NCBI GenBank assembly: GCA_947034895.1
Contig: OX344761.1
Span: 77,189,839 to 77,253,838 of the forward strand
Source of the DNA: Rhytidiadelphus loreus
Taxonomy: Eukaryota; Streptophyta; Bryopsida; Hypnales; Hylocomiaceae
Direction of reading: 5' to 3'
DNA: 64,000 bases
Under the pieces are notes generated by a model. That model ran no database searches and was not told where the DNA came from. It was given only the letters and a program-made list of their open reading frames with translations. Shown in pieces: positions 13,079 through 26,257 of the stretch (the first letter of the stretch is position 1; each line of letters starts with the position of its first letter). Made by a program: the position numbers and the translations under genes.

Positions 13079-14252
13079 ATTGCCGAAGAAAATGTCATCA
13101 CATAGTTTAAAGTCCAATTTAAAATGCTCTAACTTTTGCATCCAACATCTGAATTCAATAAAACTTGTTGTGAAATTTGCGCCCTCTCTTCTACTTTTTG
13201 TGGTAAAATTTTCAAATCAATACAAGATGTAATGATTTCTAGGAAGCCAATTGAAGTTCACAGGTTCAATTTGATTTCACCAAACTGCATTTGAAGGCTA
13301 CAATTTTGGGGGCTTGTATCTCCTTAAACCAATGTTAGTTTTCACTAAAATTTGTTGAGTTATGTTATCCTTGAAGTCTAGTTATCGTGGTAAAATTTTC
13401 ATGTCAATACAAGTTGCTTTGAATGTTTGGGAAAAGTTCAAAGTTCAAAATCCCGATATTCTAGGATTATAGTGAACTTTGGCGACTTGTATCTTCTTCA
13501 TACAGTGTCAATTTTCAATACAGTTTTTTGGAAAAATGCACATACTAGTCTAGTTTGTGTGGTTAAACTTTCATATCAATCCAAGAAGTTATGAGTGACT
13601 AAGAAGTATTTTAGTAGAAGGAGGTTCAACCTTAGATGTGTTTTTTGCAACTTTTCTTGCTAATTTTTGACATTTGAAAGTCATTTTGCAAACACAATGA
13701 GTCAATTCAATGTTATTTTCTTCCACCAATGTGTTTGTATTTTGGTTTTGAATCACTTTGTAGTTGAAAGTTTTTTCATTTGAGTAGGTTTAAAAATCGA
13801 ATTTCACCTCCAAATGTGTTTTTAGAAAAATTTCAGCATCCTTTTTCAACACTAAAACATTATTATCTTCCAATCTACACGGTCAACCGACTCCAAATTT
13901 GATTCACATCATCTACAACACGTACACTACAAGATTGTACGGTTGAGATTTCTATACCTTATTGAAATTTTGAACTAAGAAATTTCTAAGAAAATTTTTA
14001 TATCTTTTCAAACCAATGTACTACAAGATCCTATGGTTACATGTGTCCAAAAATGTTTTTTTTTCTAAAACTTGTTATTTGTACTAGAAATGACAGGAAA
14101 TTTGTATATCTTTTCAAACCAATGTACTACAAAATCCTAGGGTTACATGTGCCCAAAAATGTTTTTTTTTCTAAAACTTCGTACTTGTACTAGAAATGAT
14201 AGTTTTGGATTGTTTTTGGTGCAAACAACATCAAATAACTTTAGGGGTTAAA
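13079..14252. mobile_element. TTAA element with an internal 106-bp tandem duplication
   Basis: TTAA at 13079-13082 and 14249-14252. The right end is CTTTAGGGG; the left end is diverged (CACTTCATTGCC). The body is related to 3553-4522. Inside, about 13,996-14,207 holds two copies of a 106-bp unit (each starting TATCTTTTCAAACCAATGTA). Copy B carries AGCAGC-TTAA at 27,471, compatible with an empty left junction, but the right flank does not align. Confidence 0.6.
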
Positions 14253-14585
14253 TGGCTTAGAGGACGACTTTAGTAAAAAATATATCAAATTTTAAAGACT
14301 GAAAAGTTAGGTGAGGATCCAATAACTTAAATAAAATGAGATGTAGAAAATCCATTGGGTTGCATATTTAGTTAAAAGAAACTTCACAATGTGTATGAAG
14401 AATTGAAACACCTTCGCATAATTCTTAAAAATCTACATGATAGTCAAGAAGATCCTTCCAAATAAAAATATAATTCATTTGTAGTAATTTATTTGTATTT
14501 TTGAATTTTTAAATTTTATTAAGAAGTCAAAAAATTAGGTGGCTTGGCCTATGACAAATGTATTAGAAAAATTCATATAATTAGA
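14253..14585. repeat. Inverted partial copy of the 7,143 MITE body
   Basis: Reads, in reverse complement, like the right half of 7143-7662 (AAGCCGTCCTCTAAGCCATT, then a fragment with the GCATACATATTAGAAAAA sense). Neither MITE terminus is intact. It lies about 100 bp past the RLK-B stop codon. Confidence 0.5.
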
Positions 14586-14685
14586 TTTCTGATATTGATG
14601 TAATCGAAATGCACCGGAGTATTGAACTCGCTGTAATCGAAAAAAAGTCTGGATTTCTAAAGTACGAGGCTCCCTACTCTCCCAA

Positions 14686-17600
14686 CTACCTGCCTCGGAT
14701 CAGATTGAGCTCCACAGCGACACTGAGATCATCCGAAGGTCCACGTCGAGGCCTGCCATGGCCCTGGTAGTATACTTGCCCGGACGCGCTTCCTTCTTCC
14801 GAGACGCTGTCCAGGCCGCTGTTGCTACTGTTCCAGTAGTCCACGGATCCTCGTTGCGACCGGGTTCCCAGCCTGTAGGCCGACTCGCTCTTCCCCTCGC
14901 CCAGCACCAGCACTTCCGACTCCGTGTCGTTCTGCAGGATTGAGGCAATGCGAGCCATGGAAGGCCGCTTCTCGGGTGCGATTTGGATGCACAGGAGGCA
15001 CACGTTGATGACGCGTTGGACATCGCGGACTTCATCGTCGGTCAGGTGGAGCGCCGGGTCAACGAGGTCGAGTAGTCGGTCTTGTTCGTGGAGGATCCAG
15101 ACCTGCAGGATGTTAGATGATCGAGAAGTTAGAAGGACAATTCCGTTGAAATGGGGTATTCCAACCACCATTTTGACATTAAATGATTCCATGAGAAGTC
15201 AATTGCAAATCGTTAATTTGACACAATTCCGATCCGGCATTAAAAGATGTTTCATACTGTATATGTCCATAATACATACCACCAGTCTTATATAAGGTTT
15301 ACGTTCCGAAACAGATAAGGATTTACTTTTCGAAGCCAGTTCACTGAAACTTGCCAAAGTACTGGAATACCGCCAATATAACGAATGGACGTTATTAGCT
15401 TGTATCCATGCATTTGCAAATTCATATGCGAATTGCATTTCATCACAACAATGTACCCCCTAAGCTAGGATTTACACCCACCCACACCAACTGGCTCCAT
15501 AAATCTTTTCCATTTTTTCCTTGCTTGAGGGTTCACTACACCAGTGTAAAGAAACTAATGTTTTACTTGGTTGAGCACGTGATGCATAGCAACCTAGGGG
15601 AGACGATCCTTCTTGAAGAATGAATAACAATGTCACTCTTTCCTTCGACATCACTAAATTATACGCATATTAAGGAAGTGAATGCACGGTTGGAGGCAAA
15701 TGTATTCCGCAGTTGTAGAATTCGGCAGTTTGAGCAATAGAGTCTGGCAAGCTACGTGGTTCAACAGAGATGGAGATCATACCCATTTGGAGAGGTACAC
15801 TTGGTCTAGATCAGCTGACTCATCGATGTTCCGTCGACCACTGATAATCTCCAAACACAACACTCCAAAGCTGTAGACGTCCACTTTGTCGCTCAGTTGG
15901 CCAAGGGAAGCATACTCTGGTGCCAAGTACCCTCTGCATAGTTGATCATTTATTTTGCGCAATAATCAATAAGCATAGAATTTTGGAAAAACCTCATTCT
16001 AAGCAAGAGAAGGATAAAGTATAAAAACATGAATCATTCCTCCTTTCCTAGCTTGTACTGAAAGTTGGAATTGCTTTTACGAAAAGAGGTGGTGCTTACT
16101 TTGTTCCGGCAACATGAACAGTCATGATATGGCTTTGTTCGTCCGGGAATAACAGAGCCAAACCAAAGTCCGCAATCTTGGGTTCCATATTCTTATCTAA
16201 CAAAATGTTGCTCGCCTTAATGTCCCGATGGATGACTCTTGGATGTGCCAACGCATGCAGATAATGCAAACCATGCGCAATCCCCAGACAAATCTTTAGC
16301 CGCACAGGCCAACTGACCACCTGCCTTGTTGTTCCTGTCGTAATGAACAGGATAACGTACTTAGTACTAGTTAAATAACCAGATTGAAATACGAATGGAT
16401 GTAAACAACACTATGCCAGTGGTATCTGCGAAGATGATTTCAGGAAATTGATAATGCCTAAACAAAGATAAGTGTGACTCGAGGTGTATGAGTCCCAAAC
16501 ATACCAAGTAAAATTTGGTCGACGTCGAAGTTATCCACATACTCGTAAACCAGCAGCTTTTGGTGTTCACGAAGGCAACATCCTTTCAGGTTCACCAGGT
16601 TTCTGTGCTTCATTCCAGTGATGAGGACAACTTCGTTTGAGAATTCATCGATGCCTTGTGAGGTCTTGACGAACAGCTGCTTCACAGCCACCACGTGTCC
16701 ATTCGGAAAGATACCCTGCAGAGGTGCAAGAGAAGGTAAGAATGTATTGCACAAATTCCCAGTAATTATGATTCAAATACTAGCTCACATCTGAGTTAAC
16801 AGATAGATGTAACGGCGGGATTATCTAGCTTTGCTTTGCACAATGATGTGGATGTAATGCAATTTATGTATTAATTAGAAGTTCAATCGGCACAACAAGC
16901 CACAAGGACTCTTGGAATACCACCAAGATGACGGAATTGAGGTGTTTTGCACCTTGTAAACTGCGCCATAGCCACCCTGGCCCAGTTTCATATCGTCGTG
17001 AAAGTCTCTTGTGGCGGCCCTGAGCTCATGGTAGGAGAATATGGTGGGCTTGACATCATACTCTTCAAATTCTGCAGAGCATAGAATTAAATTATGTTGG
17101 CACCAAAGAAATCCAAGGTACTCACTGTGAGAAAGTGTTCATGGACAAGACTAATACAGGAATATTCAGAGGTCCTGAGTACTCACTCTTCCTGAACTGA
17201 AGTTGCAGATACTTTTTGTATCTTCTGTTTTGATAAAGTATAGCTCCCACAACAACTGCCAGTATCAGTATCACCGAAGCCACACTGGTCGTGACAGAAG
17301 CGATGATGACCTTGCGGTTGTTTGTTTTTGCTGGACAATAACAGATAAGGATCTCGTCAATTCACATAAATCCTAAGTCCTAAACCAAGTAACATAATCA
17401 CACATTTTTTTCTTAAATACAAATGCTCAAGTGTAAACATCTGCTAAATGAATACTGACCTGGATTTAGAAAGCAGATTTGCTTACAGAAGCATCTCTGG
17501 CCATCATTTCCAAAGTCGTAGTGATCACAAAACGGATTCCCATCTAGTCTGCAAAATTAATTTATCCACACAAAGCTCAGGACACACAAGTCAACTATTA

Positions 17601-20600
17601 CTAATAGTAACCACATTTTTTTAACTAATGCCTAGTTCTCCTTTGAATCTGGAAGAGTAATGTTTCACGCTAGTGATAACTATGATAATGGATTTGAGGG
17701 CTCTATAGAGCAGCAGGGTTATCAGTCACTCTAAATCACTCCTGCTTAGTCAATGCAAACTGCAATGAGAAATACATATTAATTCAACTACAGTCACTTG
17801 CAGCAATTGAATGCAGTACGTACTGGCAGGCCAAGGGTCTTGGATCACATACTTGATGACAGTGGTGATGTTCTCGATGGAGAATGCGTCATAAATTACA
17901 TCGGTGATTCTGTTGTTGCTCAAACTCAGCATCCTTAGGTTACTGTTTATTTGCAGTTCAAGTCTGATAAGATCAAGAACTCCTGATAGATTGTTGCCAG
18001 ACAGGTCTATCGTCGCCACTTCGGCGGTCAAATTGAACGTATCCTGTAAATTCCCTGTCCAGGAGAAATTGTTTCTGGCCAAATTCCTGTTTCAAATCCA
18101 CACATGCCAGCGGTGAGCCAAGATATTGATATACATACCGAATTATTCCTGTTTGTTAAAAGGGCATGTTTCAAAGCACCAATATTGTGACACTCAAGTG
18201 GACAAAGCCTGAAAACTAGGACAGGCATAGATTCAAGATAGGTTTCAGACTGGGTGATTTCACGGAAATCCGCCATTTTCACAAATATGAGGTTCGGAGG
18301 AACTACGAACAATATTTGTGCTCACTATCTTGTGCAGTTTCGATGCAATTTCTAAATGACCATGAACTTAAATTCGATCATTTCTGCAAATGAAGAAACC
18401 AAATTCAAAAAGGATGGGGATCACTCATCATCGATACTTACACAGTCTGTAGGGCGGAAAAATTCCTAAGATCTGGTAACGACCCCACAAACTCATTCCC
18501 AGAGACATCACTGCATTATCACCAGAAATTAAAGCAGTTAGAAGTGTCACATACCTCAAGTACTCTTAACTCAGGTAGAACAATGACCAATATCCAGGAA
18601 GCAGAATGACTACAAAAGGTTTCAGTAAATTAATTTCTTCAAACGGTATAACATGATCAGGGAAAGTAGACAGGCATAGCTTACAAATAATTCAATTTCC
18701 GCATCGGAGATAGGTTTGGCAACTCCCCAGTGAACTGATTGTTAGATATGTCCCTGCCAGGAATCAACAGAATCCATCACGCACATGTTCCTATGGGACA
18801 CAAACTCAGCATATATGTATGTCCAAATATACAAAAAGAAATTCCCACTAAATTATAGAAATTATCAGTTGAAATGGAAATGTTTTGTACGATTGTACTA
18901 TTTAATCTGAAAACTGTGCCCGTCCTACCACAAGACATTGCTTCAGCGAAAGACGCAAACCGACTTACAGTGTTTCTAGTTCCGTCTTGTTCGTGAAAAC
19001 GTAGGACGGAATTGGTCCCTCTAGAAGATTGTTACCAATGCTGAGTACTTGGAGGTAATCCATGGTGCTCAACTGGGTAAACGGAAACGATCCAGTGAAC
19101 TGATTGCCACTCAGATCCCTGTTAAACATTTAGAAGAAAGGAATTAGAACACTGAACCGGAATATTAGACAAAGAAGTAAATTAAGCAATTTGCGCTAAG
19201 TACTAAAGTATTACCCGGGATAAAGAGTACACCAATGGTCTATTTCGTTAAATTGGCACGATTCCAGTCCAAAAATTTGAGACAAACATGTACATAAAGG
19301 TGTGAAATGTAGGATGGGCGTAGATTTATGTTTCAAAAGGCGAGAACTTTCTAAAAGGTGCCGAAGTATTCAAATACCCGATGTAATGAAGTTGAAATCA
19401 TCAGAAACTCAAGCGTAAATGCATAATTATATATACAGGCTCTTCAAGAATGAGAGGAAACTCACAATTCCTGGAGAGACCAGAAATAGATCCAGTTTGG
19501 AATAGTTCCGTTGAAACCATTGTCGTGAACATCCCTACACATATATTCAGGTGTAATCAGTTTGTATTATTTGATAGCCAGGTCAGAATAGTGGACAATG
19601 ATATACGGAGTACATCTTATTGTCTGCAAATTAAACTCAATCTGAATGATAATTGATAATTGATGGTCCTATCATTGGAGGCAGTTAGCAAAACTTACAA
19701 AACATTTAGCCATAAATTCTGGAGTTGTAGAGGAAGTGGACCAGTGAGTTGGGGATTTCCTGTCAATTCTCTGGAAGCAACAGAGGATATGATTGTTAGC
19801 TGGAAGATAAATCAGGTGGGGAATACTGGTGCAGTTTTCTAATTCTAAGAAGTTCGATAAGATCATCGCTACCATTTAACAAAGGTGGAGAAGCACGTTA
19901 ACAGTCAACAGCTTTGCATAATGTAACTTAGCCGATACATGTTTTTGGATTTAGTAGAACTAAAGTCAATTTCGTTAAAATGGCACAATCCCATTAAAAT
20001 GGCGAGTTGGCATATTCCACTGAAATGGTTTAGCTAGAGAGCCGGGAATGGGAATGGGGTGAAAATCTTAGTCTTGCAAGTTATCAGTGCACAATGGTAC
20101 AATGAAATGAAATTTGCATATGCAGTGTCATGAATCTAACAAAATTGACGTTAACTAGAAACGATATTTTCAAGTACTTCAGAGGCTAGCTCCAGGGAAC
20201 TTACAAAGTTGTCAACCACGTCAAGTTTTCAAACAATGGTGACAAAGTACCAATAATGGATGCATTGGATATGGACCTGCTCGGAGGCATTTCAATTCAT
20301 TTCACACATATCACTGTTAGAAGTGACTCGATTAAGAAGGTCTCACACAGTAAGTAACTAAGTATCGTCATGCACCATTCATTATTTAAGAGTAGCACAA
20401 AATAGCACTAGGACCAGGATATTGACGGTTTAAAGCACTAAATGGTGGCACTCATCACTCGAAAAACTAAGACTCTTGATGCTTTACGTTTCCAGGCTCT
20501 TGACTTGAACGAGCGTCAATTTCATTAAAGTGGTGTGGTTCCGACTTGAAAATAAAGTGGTGTGACATTTATGACTGTACATAAAGGTCTAAAATCTAAA

Positions 20601-22820
20601 GAGGTATGAATTTGTGTTTCAGAAAGTCAAGTGCCAAAGATTTGGAATACAAACACTTTAACAAAATGCACGTTAAAGGTGACAATGTCGACAATGTCCA
20701 CGAATGTAACGAACACATTGATTTCTTATTCGGCGCGAGTTCCGGGGACCCTTGCTTGGTAACCCGGCGTTCTTTAACCCCTAAAGGACCATTGTCCCCT
20801 CGGGGGACAAAATTAATTTCGGGCAGGTTCCTATGATCTCAATTTTTAGTGAATTTTTTTGCAAATTTCTCATAAGATAGAAAATCTTATTAAGTTCGTG
20901 GGAATATAAATTTTATTTCAATTGGTGCCCAAGAGCAAAAGTTATGGCATCTTAAACATAATTTTCACGTCACCGGGCAAAAAAAGAAATCTACAAAAAT
21001 TTGAAATTTATTTTTTAATTTTTTTCTTCTTAAAGATAATATTTTTATCTACATGTGAAGCTTTGATTCATTCCATTTGGATTAGTAATGTGAAAGTTAT
21101 GAACAATCTTGTTTTTCAAGCAATTTGAGCATCTTCTTGAAAAAATAACTTACAGGATTCAATTTTGAATGAAATTTTCACAATTTAAAAAAAAAAAATT
21201 GTTTGACAAGGTTAAGTTTTCTAGCTAGAACAATCCCAGCGTTGAGATTATTGTGTTTCAATCCCATTTTAGAGCTATTAATGATTTAGTTTTTCTTTCA
21301 ATCTTAGACCTACTTTTACTTAACAATTTTTTAAAGAATGAAAATCAAGCGTGGTTTTTTTGAATTTTTTTTTCTGGACTTTCAACTCAAATCTTCAACA
21401 CATAAAAATTTTAATTCAAGGTCCATTGTGCAAAAAAAATTCACAAATGGCAATCAAAGTCATCTGAAATTGCAGGCCAGTGTTCAAAAAAAAATTCTTT
21501 TTTCAACTTCGAATGCTAATATCTTCCGATCTGTACAGTCAAACTCCATGAAAATTTTACCACATAATCCTTGACTAGTAAATTACAAGATCCTACGGTT
21601 AGATTCTAGAAAAAAAGTTTTTTTTTGTTTTTTTGGATGAATGCAGAAGAAATGACAGTTTTTAGTAGTTTTTGACAGAAGAATGGCCCTGGTCGTTTAG
21701 GGGTTAAGGTGCTTGTCATCCTGACCCTATTCAATGGCCGCACAACAAACCAGCTTACCTAATTGAATAAAAGCGTAGAATCGAATAGTGTAGAGAGTGA
21801 ATAGAAGCATGCTTACAAGCCAACTATATTGATGTTCCAGTTGGAATGATTATTTTTATCAAAAGTATGGTTCTGTTTCAAGCACTGCACTCCTCGGTAA
21901 TTGGGAATCGTAACGTCACGCGAGTTCAGATTCGGGCAAGGATCCTTTTGCGATGTATTCCAGCCATACAGGTTGCTGCTCTGATCCGGGGTTTCATTCC
22001 AAGCTGCAAAGATTTCCTGGAGAGCGTTCACTGCAATCAAACAAGTGCATTCTTAATTTATATTGCAAACACAAGACCCATTGAAAACACGGAGTGACAC
22101 TCTGAATGCAAGTTGCAAACATGCCTTTACCGACAGTGTCAGTTCTACGATTCTCGAGTCTGGGTTAGAATGATTATCGTAAACTATTCACTGATAGGCA
22201 CTCCAATGGGCCGTCCTGGGTCAGTCAGTCGATCAGTCACTCTACTCTCCCACAGGAGCACTGCCAAATTCTCTTCATCTGTCTGCCAAGAAAAAGGAAT
22301 TTCGAAAACTGTCCATATGGGCAATTTCGTTAAAATGGCGGTATTTCATGTGCCATTTTCAGACTGCCTTGTGAGAACTGTGAAAACGATATCTAGGACG
22401 GATATAGATTTCTCAAATCTTTGATTTATATAGACTTCAAAAATCTAGGACTAGTATAGATTTCAGAACGTGCGGTATGAACTATAAAAGTGACATCTAG
22501 GATTATTGTACATTTCAGATATCTAATAAAGATATTTCAAACATCTAAGACGGTTGTATATTTCAGACCGCTTGGTCTGAATCGTAAAAACTGACAAAGT
22601 ACTGGAATGGCGCCATTCCAGCAACGTACTCTCTACCACTGCCAAACTGCGAATTTTACAGAGTAGAGGTCTAGAGGATTTGAAACTTACGTTCGTTATC
22701 TGCGTAAGTAACGTTGTATTTGGTGCTTCCTTGCACAAAGCAGACACTGCCAAGTACAAGCAGTAAGGCTATCACAGATCGACCAAAATGATCACAAAGC
22801 AGGTGCGACTGCTGTCCCAT
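14686..22820 (-). CDS. LRR receptor-like serine/threonine kinase B, complete (16 exons)
   Basis: Exons: 22820-22691, 22030-21817, 20276-20205, 19770-19699, 19534-19466, 19118-18969, 18753-18685, 18510-18442, 18086-17853, 17548-17487, 17330-17187, 17071-16953, 16715-16505, 16334-16100, 15933-15783 and 15102-14686. All sites are GT-AG, phases agree, and the total is 805 codons plus TAG. Domain order: signal peptide (about residues 1-32), LRR N-cap, about eight LRRs, a Cys-bearing juxtamembrane segment ([10 protein letters not shown]), membrane span (about 387-412), kinase, and a Ser-rich tail. Kinase landmarks are the GQGGYG loop, VAVKQL with Lys about 480, HRDIKASN with Asp about 576, DFG with Asp about 594, and GYLAPEYA. 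This is an RD kinase and looks catalytically competent. LVNLKGCC and the layout recall LRR-VIII-type plant RLKs, although no malectin domain is visible. It is a tandem partner of RLK-A. Substrates are unknown. Confidence 0.93.
20774..21707. mobile_element. TTAA-inserting MITE, 926 bp, in an RLK-B intron
   Basis: TTAA at 20774-20777 and 21704-21707. Starts CCCCTAAAGGACCATTGTC, with subterminal palindrome TCCCCTCGGGGGA, and ends GTCGTTTAGGGG. RLK-A has the empty site TTTCTTAAAGTGCTTG with one TTAA (4634-4637). It therefore inserted after the duplication, into the RLK-B intron between exons 2 and 3. Confidence 0.9.
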
Positions 22821-23446
22821 CTTGTTACACCTGCAACAGGGAGTTTGATCCTTGTAACAGTACTAAGAACAAAATGACATATCTTCAAAACAAAACAAAA
22901 AACTCGCACTCGAACTGAGGTTCTCCATCCCTCTCTTAATTACTCCGAGCGCAAGCTAGCTCCTTCACCTCAGTCTGCAGCCTGCACTGCATGATCGATC
23001 ACCGGGTGCCTGTTTGGCGATGATCTAAATAAAGCTGTGCAGGTGGTAGACGGACTCTCTTCCGGGAAAAAAAGAAATGGTAAAGTACATGTATAACGCT
23101 TCAAAGCCGCGTCCACTTGACTTCTCTACGTGGAATGCACAGTAGTGTACTTTAGCCGCCGTCTAGTTGAACGTCCAATTGATCTAGTGACTTTTTCATT
23201 TTAGTGACTTTTTCATTTTGATCTAACTACAGTAGTGACTTTTTCATGTCTTCCATACACATGTGATAATTGGTGATGCTGTATCTAATGAATTAAGCAT
23301 AGGTCTAGGTGATACTTGGGTAAAATTTGACTATTGGTTCTAAATACAGCAGGAATCTAGCTACTTTTTTTTTCCAACTTAAATACAATTCCATTATAAA
23401 AATTAAAAAAAGCCTATGTTTTCTTGGTAGCAAAGTGGTGAGAGTC

Positions 23447-23955
23447 CCTAGGTATGCAACTCTTGTATTATATGGCCCTCGTTATAATCACTTATAATGC
23501 ATTTTAGTTCAATCTCAAGGAATATAATAAACTCTTGTAGCCCTTTTAACAAGGAATTCAAAAATGTAATCATATATATGAAATGAGCATTTTTGAGGAC
23601 AATAATAGCATTAAAAACCTAATTATATGAGTTTTTTTAATACATGTATCATAGGCTCAGCTATCCAACTTTGGGGGCTTTCTAATAAATAAAAAATAAT
23701 TTTAATCCAAGGAGGAAACTTCTTGTATGGAATTTTTAAAACTATACATAGATGTTTCAATCCTTCATATATATTGCGAGTTTTTTTTTCTAATATGTAT
23801 GCAATCCAACATTTTCTACATTTAATTTTTTATAATTTGTTCTTCACCTAAATTTTCGGTCTTTTTAATTTGATATAATTTTTACAAAAGCCGTCCTCTA
23901 AGCCATTTTAATGCCAATGACCCCTTCATATAATACAAGAGTTGCATATCAAGGG
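23447..23955. mobile_element. MITE with TATGCAACTCTTGTATTA termini (copy B)
   Basis: Orthologous copy of the element at 7143-7662, flanked by AGAGTC on the left and AAGAGTC on the right. It has the same non-coding body with small indels. Confidence 0.75.
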
Positions 23956-25275
23956 AAGAGTCATGCCAGTAGACTTTAATTTATTAATCTTTAAAAGGAC
24001 ATTTTATGTATGGGCTTGTTCAAACTTCATGAGAAATCTACAATAACCCTTAAACAATGCCACAACCATTTTTTGGCCCATGCATAACAAGGAATCTTTC
24101 CATGTAGGACAAAAGTGCAACTACTCATCCTCCAAACTTTTTATGAAAATGGAAGGCCTTCTATAGTAGTTAAACTTTCAATGAGTGTTTTTTCATTTTT
24201 AATGTAACAATTCACATGGTACCAAAACAAATGATTTCCACGGTGACCAACTTGTCCTTTAAGGGTTGAAATACACATTTCAATTTAATATTCTTCACAT
24301 GTTGTACATCTCTAAACTTTAATCTCATTTTTTTCATAATTAAAAACATCAAATTGAATTTTATATGATTTTTCAAAGAAATTTCTCTATAAAAATCATA
24401 GCAATTACAAAAAGGTTTAAAACAGTATAAAGTCTTTAAGGAAAATGGAAATAATTATAGTGAAAAACATGATGGTGTAATTAATGTACTCCTTGAGCTC
24501 ACACTAAGAGAAATTAAATAGAAAAAGTTCATAACAATGGTGTCTTTTGAGCTTTCAAGATGCTCTATTGACTTCATAATTTGGAATTTTTGCATGAAAT
24601 GTTTAGGATGGATGCTACTCATTGTAATCTACGAGTGAAGCTCTATTTCACAACATTCCGATAAATATTGCAAAAGTTAGGAGGATTTTTTTGACTCCAA
24701 TATCAAATTAGGTAGCAAAAATGTATTCCAAAAAGATATTAAATATTTCTTGGGAATTATATAGACTCATACCTACTCAAAAACATTTGAACCATTCAAT
24801 TTTGAATAATGAAGTAAAATTTACAAGGAGTTTTATTTTACAAATAAAAATAAAAATGAAGAGTATTAATTTTTTACTAGAAAATTGTCACGATTGGGAT
24901 AAAAATTCTCAATTTATTATAAAAGTTATAAGCAAACTAGTTTTTTCTTTCATTTAGTACCATTGTACCACCTTCCCTTTTATTATTTTCTTAAAGATGA
25001 AAAAGAAAGTTTTTTTGGTTAAAATTTTAAACATATATTTTCAACCCATTTTCCAACATATTGACTAATAAAATGCTCAAGTTATAGGACATACATGTTT
25101 TTTTTCTAAAAATGTTGAAAGACAAAATTGCACCTTTTTGAAGGTCCACAAAAAACTACAGTTTGAAGTTAAAGCACTTATTGAACTTGCAATTGGTGGA
25201 TATATTATCCACTCTAAAATTGTGGATCAATGTATACATGTGAGCAAATCAACCAAAGGATCCTATAGTCATAAC

Positions 25276-25492
25276 ATTGCTAACCAGTTCCCTAGCCTCC
25301 TTCCAGGTGGAGGTATCATTCCTTCCTATATGCGTGGGGGGAGATTATAATTATCAAGTAGTGATTGGCTCTTACAGGTACTGCTTCAACAAATTTGTCA
25401 AAGTTGCAATGTAATTGGTGGCAGAGGCACTTTTTCCTTGGGGGGCTCTTAATTTGGGGGGGAGCAAAAGGCCCCCCAGGTCTGGTTAACAA
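25276..25492. mobile_element. ATTGCTAACCAG MITE, copy in duplication B
   Basis: Orthologous to 9853-10072, with the same flanks (GGATCCTATAGTCAT on the left). Present before the duplication. Confidence 0.7.
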
Positions 25493-26257
25493 TGTTATGG
25501 TTGGATTCATTACACTATAAATATTGATGAAGATTTTGACCTTGTTTTTGCTTTTGAAAGAACTGTACGGGTTAAAAACTTCTGGAAGAATTGTGTGAGT
25601 TTGGAATTTGTTCCAACAACCAGTCAATCAACAAAGCCAATGCTTTTGGAGCACTACACTATGTAATTCAATCGGCCGTTTGACCTCTTGCAGACTTCTC
25701 ATTGTTCCTGGTAAGTGCAGGAATTTTTTAAATTTGCCACAGATGATAAAATTTGCTAATTTTGAATTCATATTTACAATTAAAGACCCCAAATTAGTAG
25801 CTTCAGACGGAGAGGTGAAGAACATAGACTTAACACAGCATTTGCTTGCTGGTTTGTTGACTGACTGGTGGTGGTTTCCTGTTTCTTGATTGGGTGACGA
25901 GGCGTCTGGGAGCAGAAGAATCATTTTCGAAGTCCCATGAACCTTGGCTGCCGTTCAAGGACAACTCCATCAACAAACCAAGTCTAAGGTGTACAACCTA
26001 TTTCCAACAATGTTACGCGTTTGAGCATATGCTTGATTGAGCAATGGTGGGGGGATAATTTTCTCCAGTCATGAAATAGAAATAAGAAAGATTGTACTAT
26101 TTATTGTTAATTTTTCATGAAGTTTGAATGAAAGAAGGTATAGATTACCCTAAACATGGCACAAAATAGGGTTTTTTTTCTTCTTACTTTTACCCTAGAG
26201 AACACAAAATTCACCTAGGTAGTACCACTTTGTGAGATAGGTGTAGCGTCTTGCATT

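Noticed and set aside
14758..15295. Plus-strand open frames over the RLK-B tail exon
   Set aside because: They are shadows of the minus-strand kinase C-terminal exon, whose frame fits the whole gene and shows kinase subdomain XI and a Ser-rich tail.
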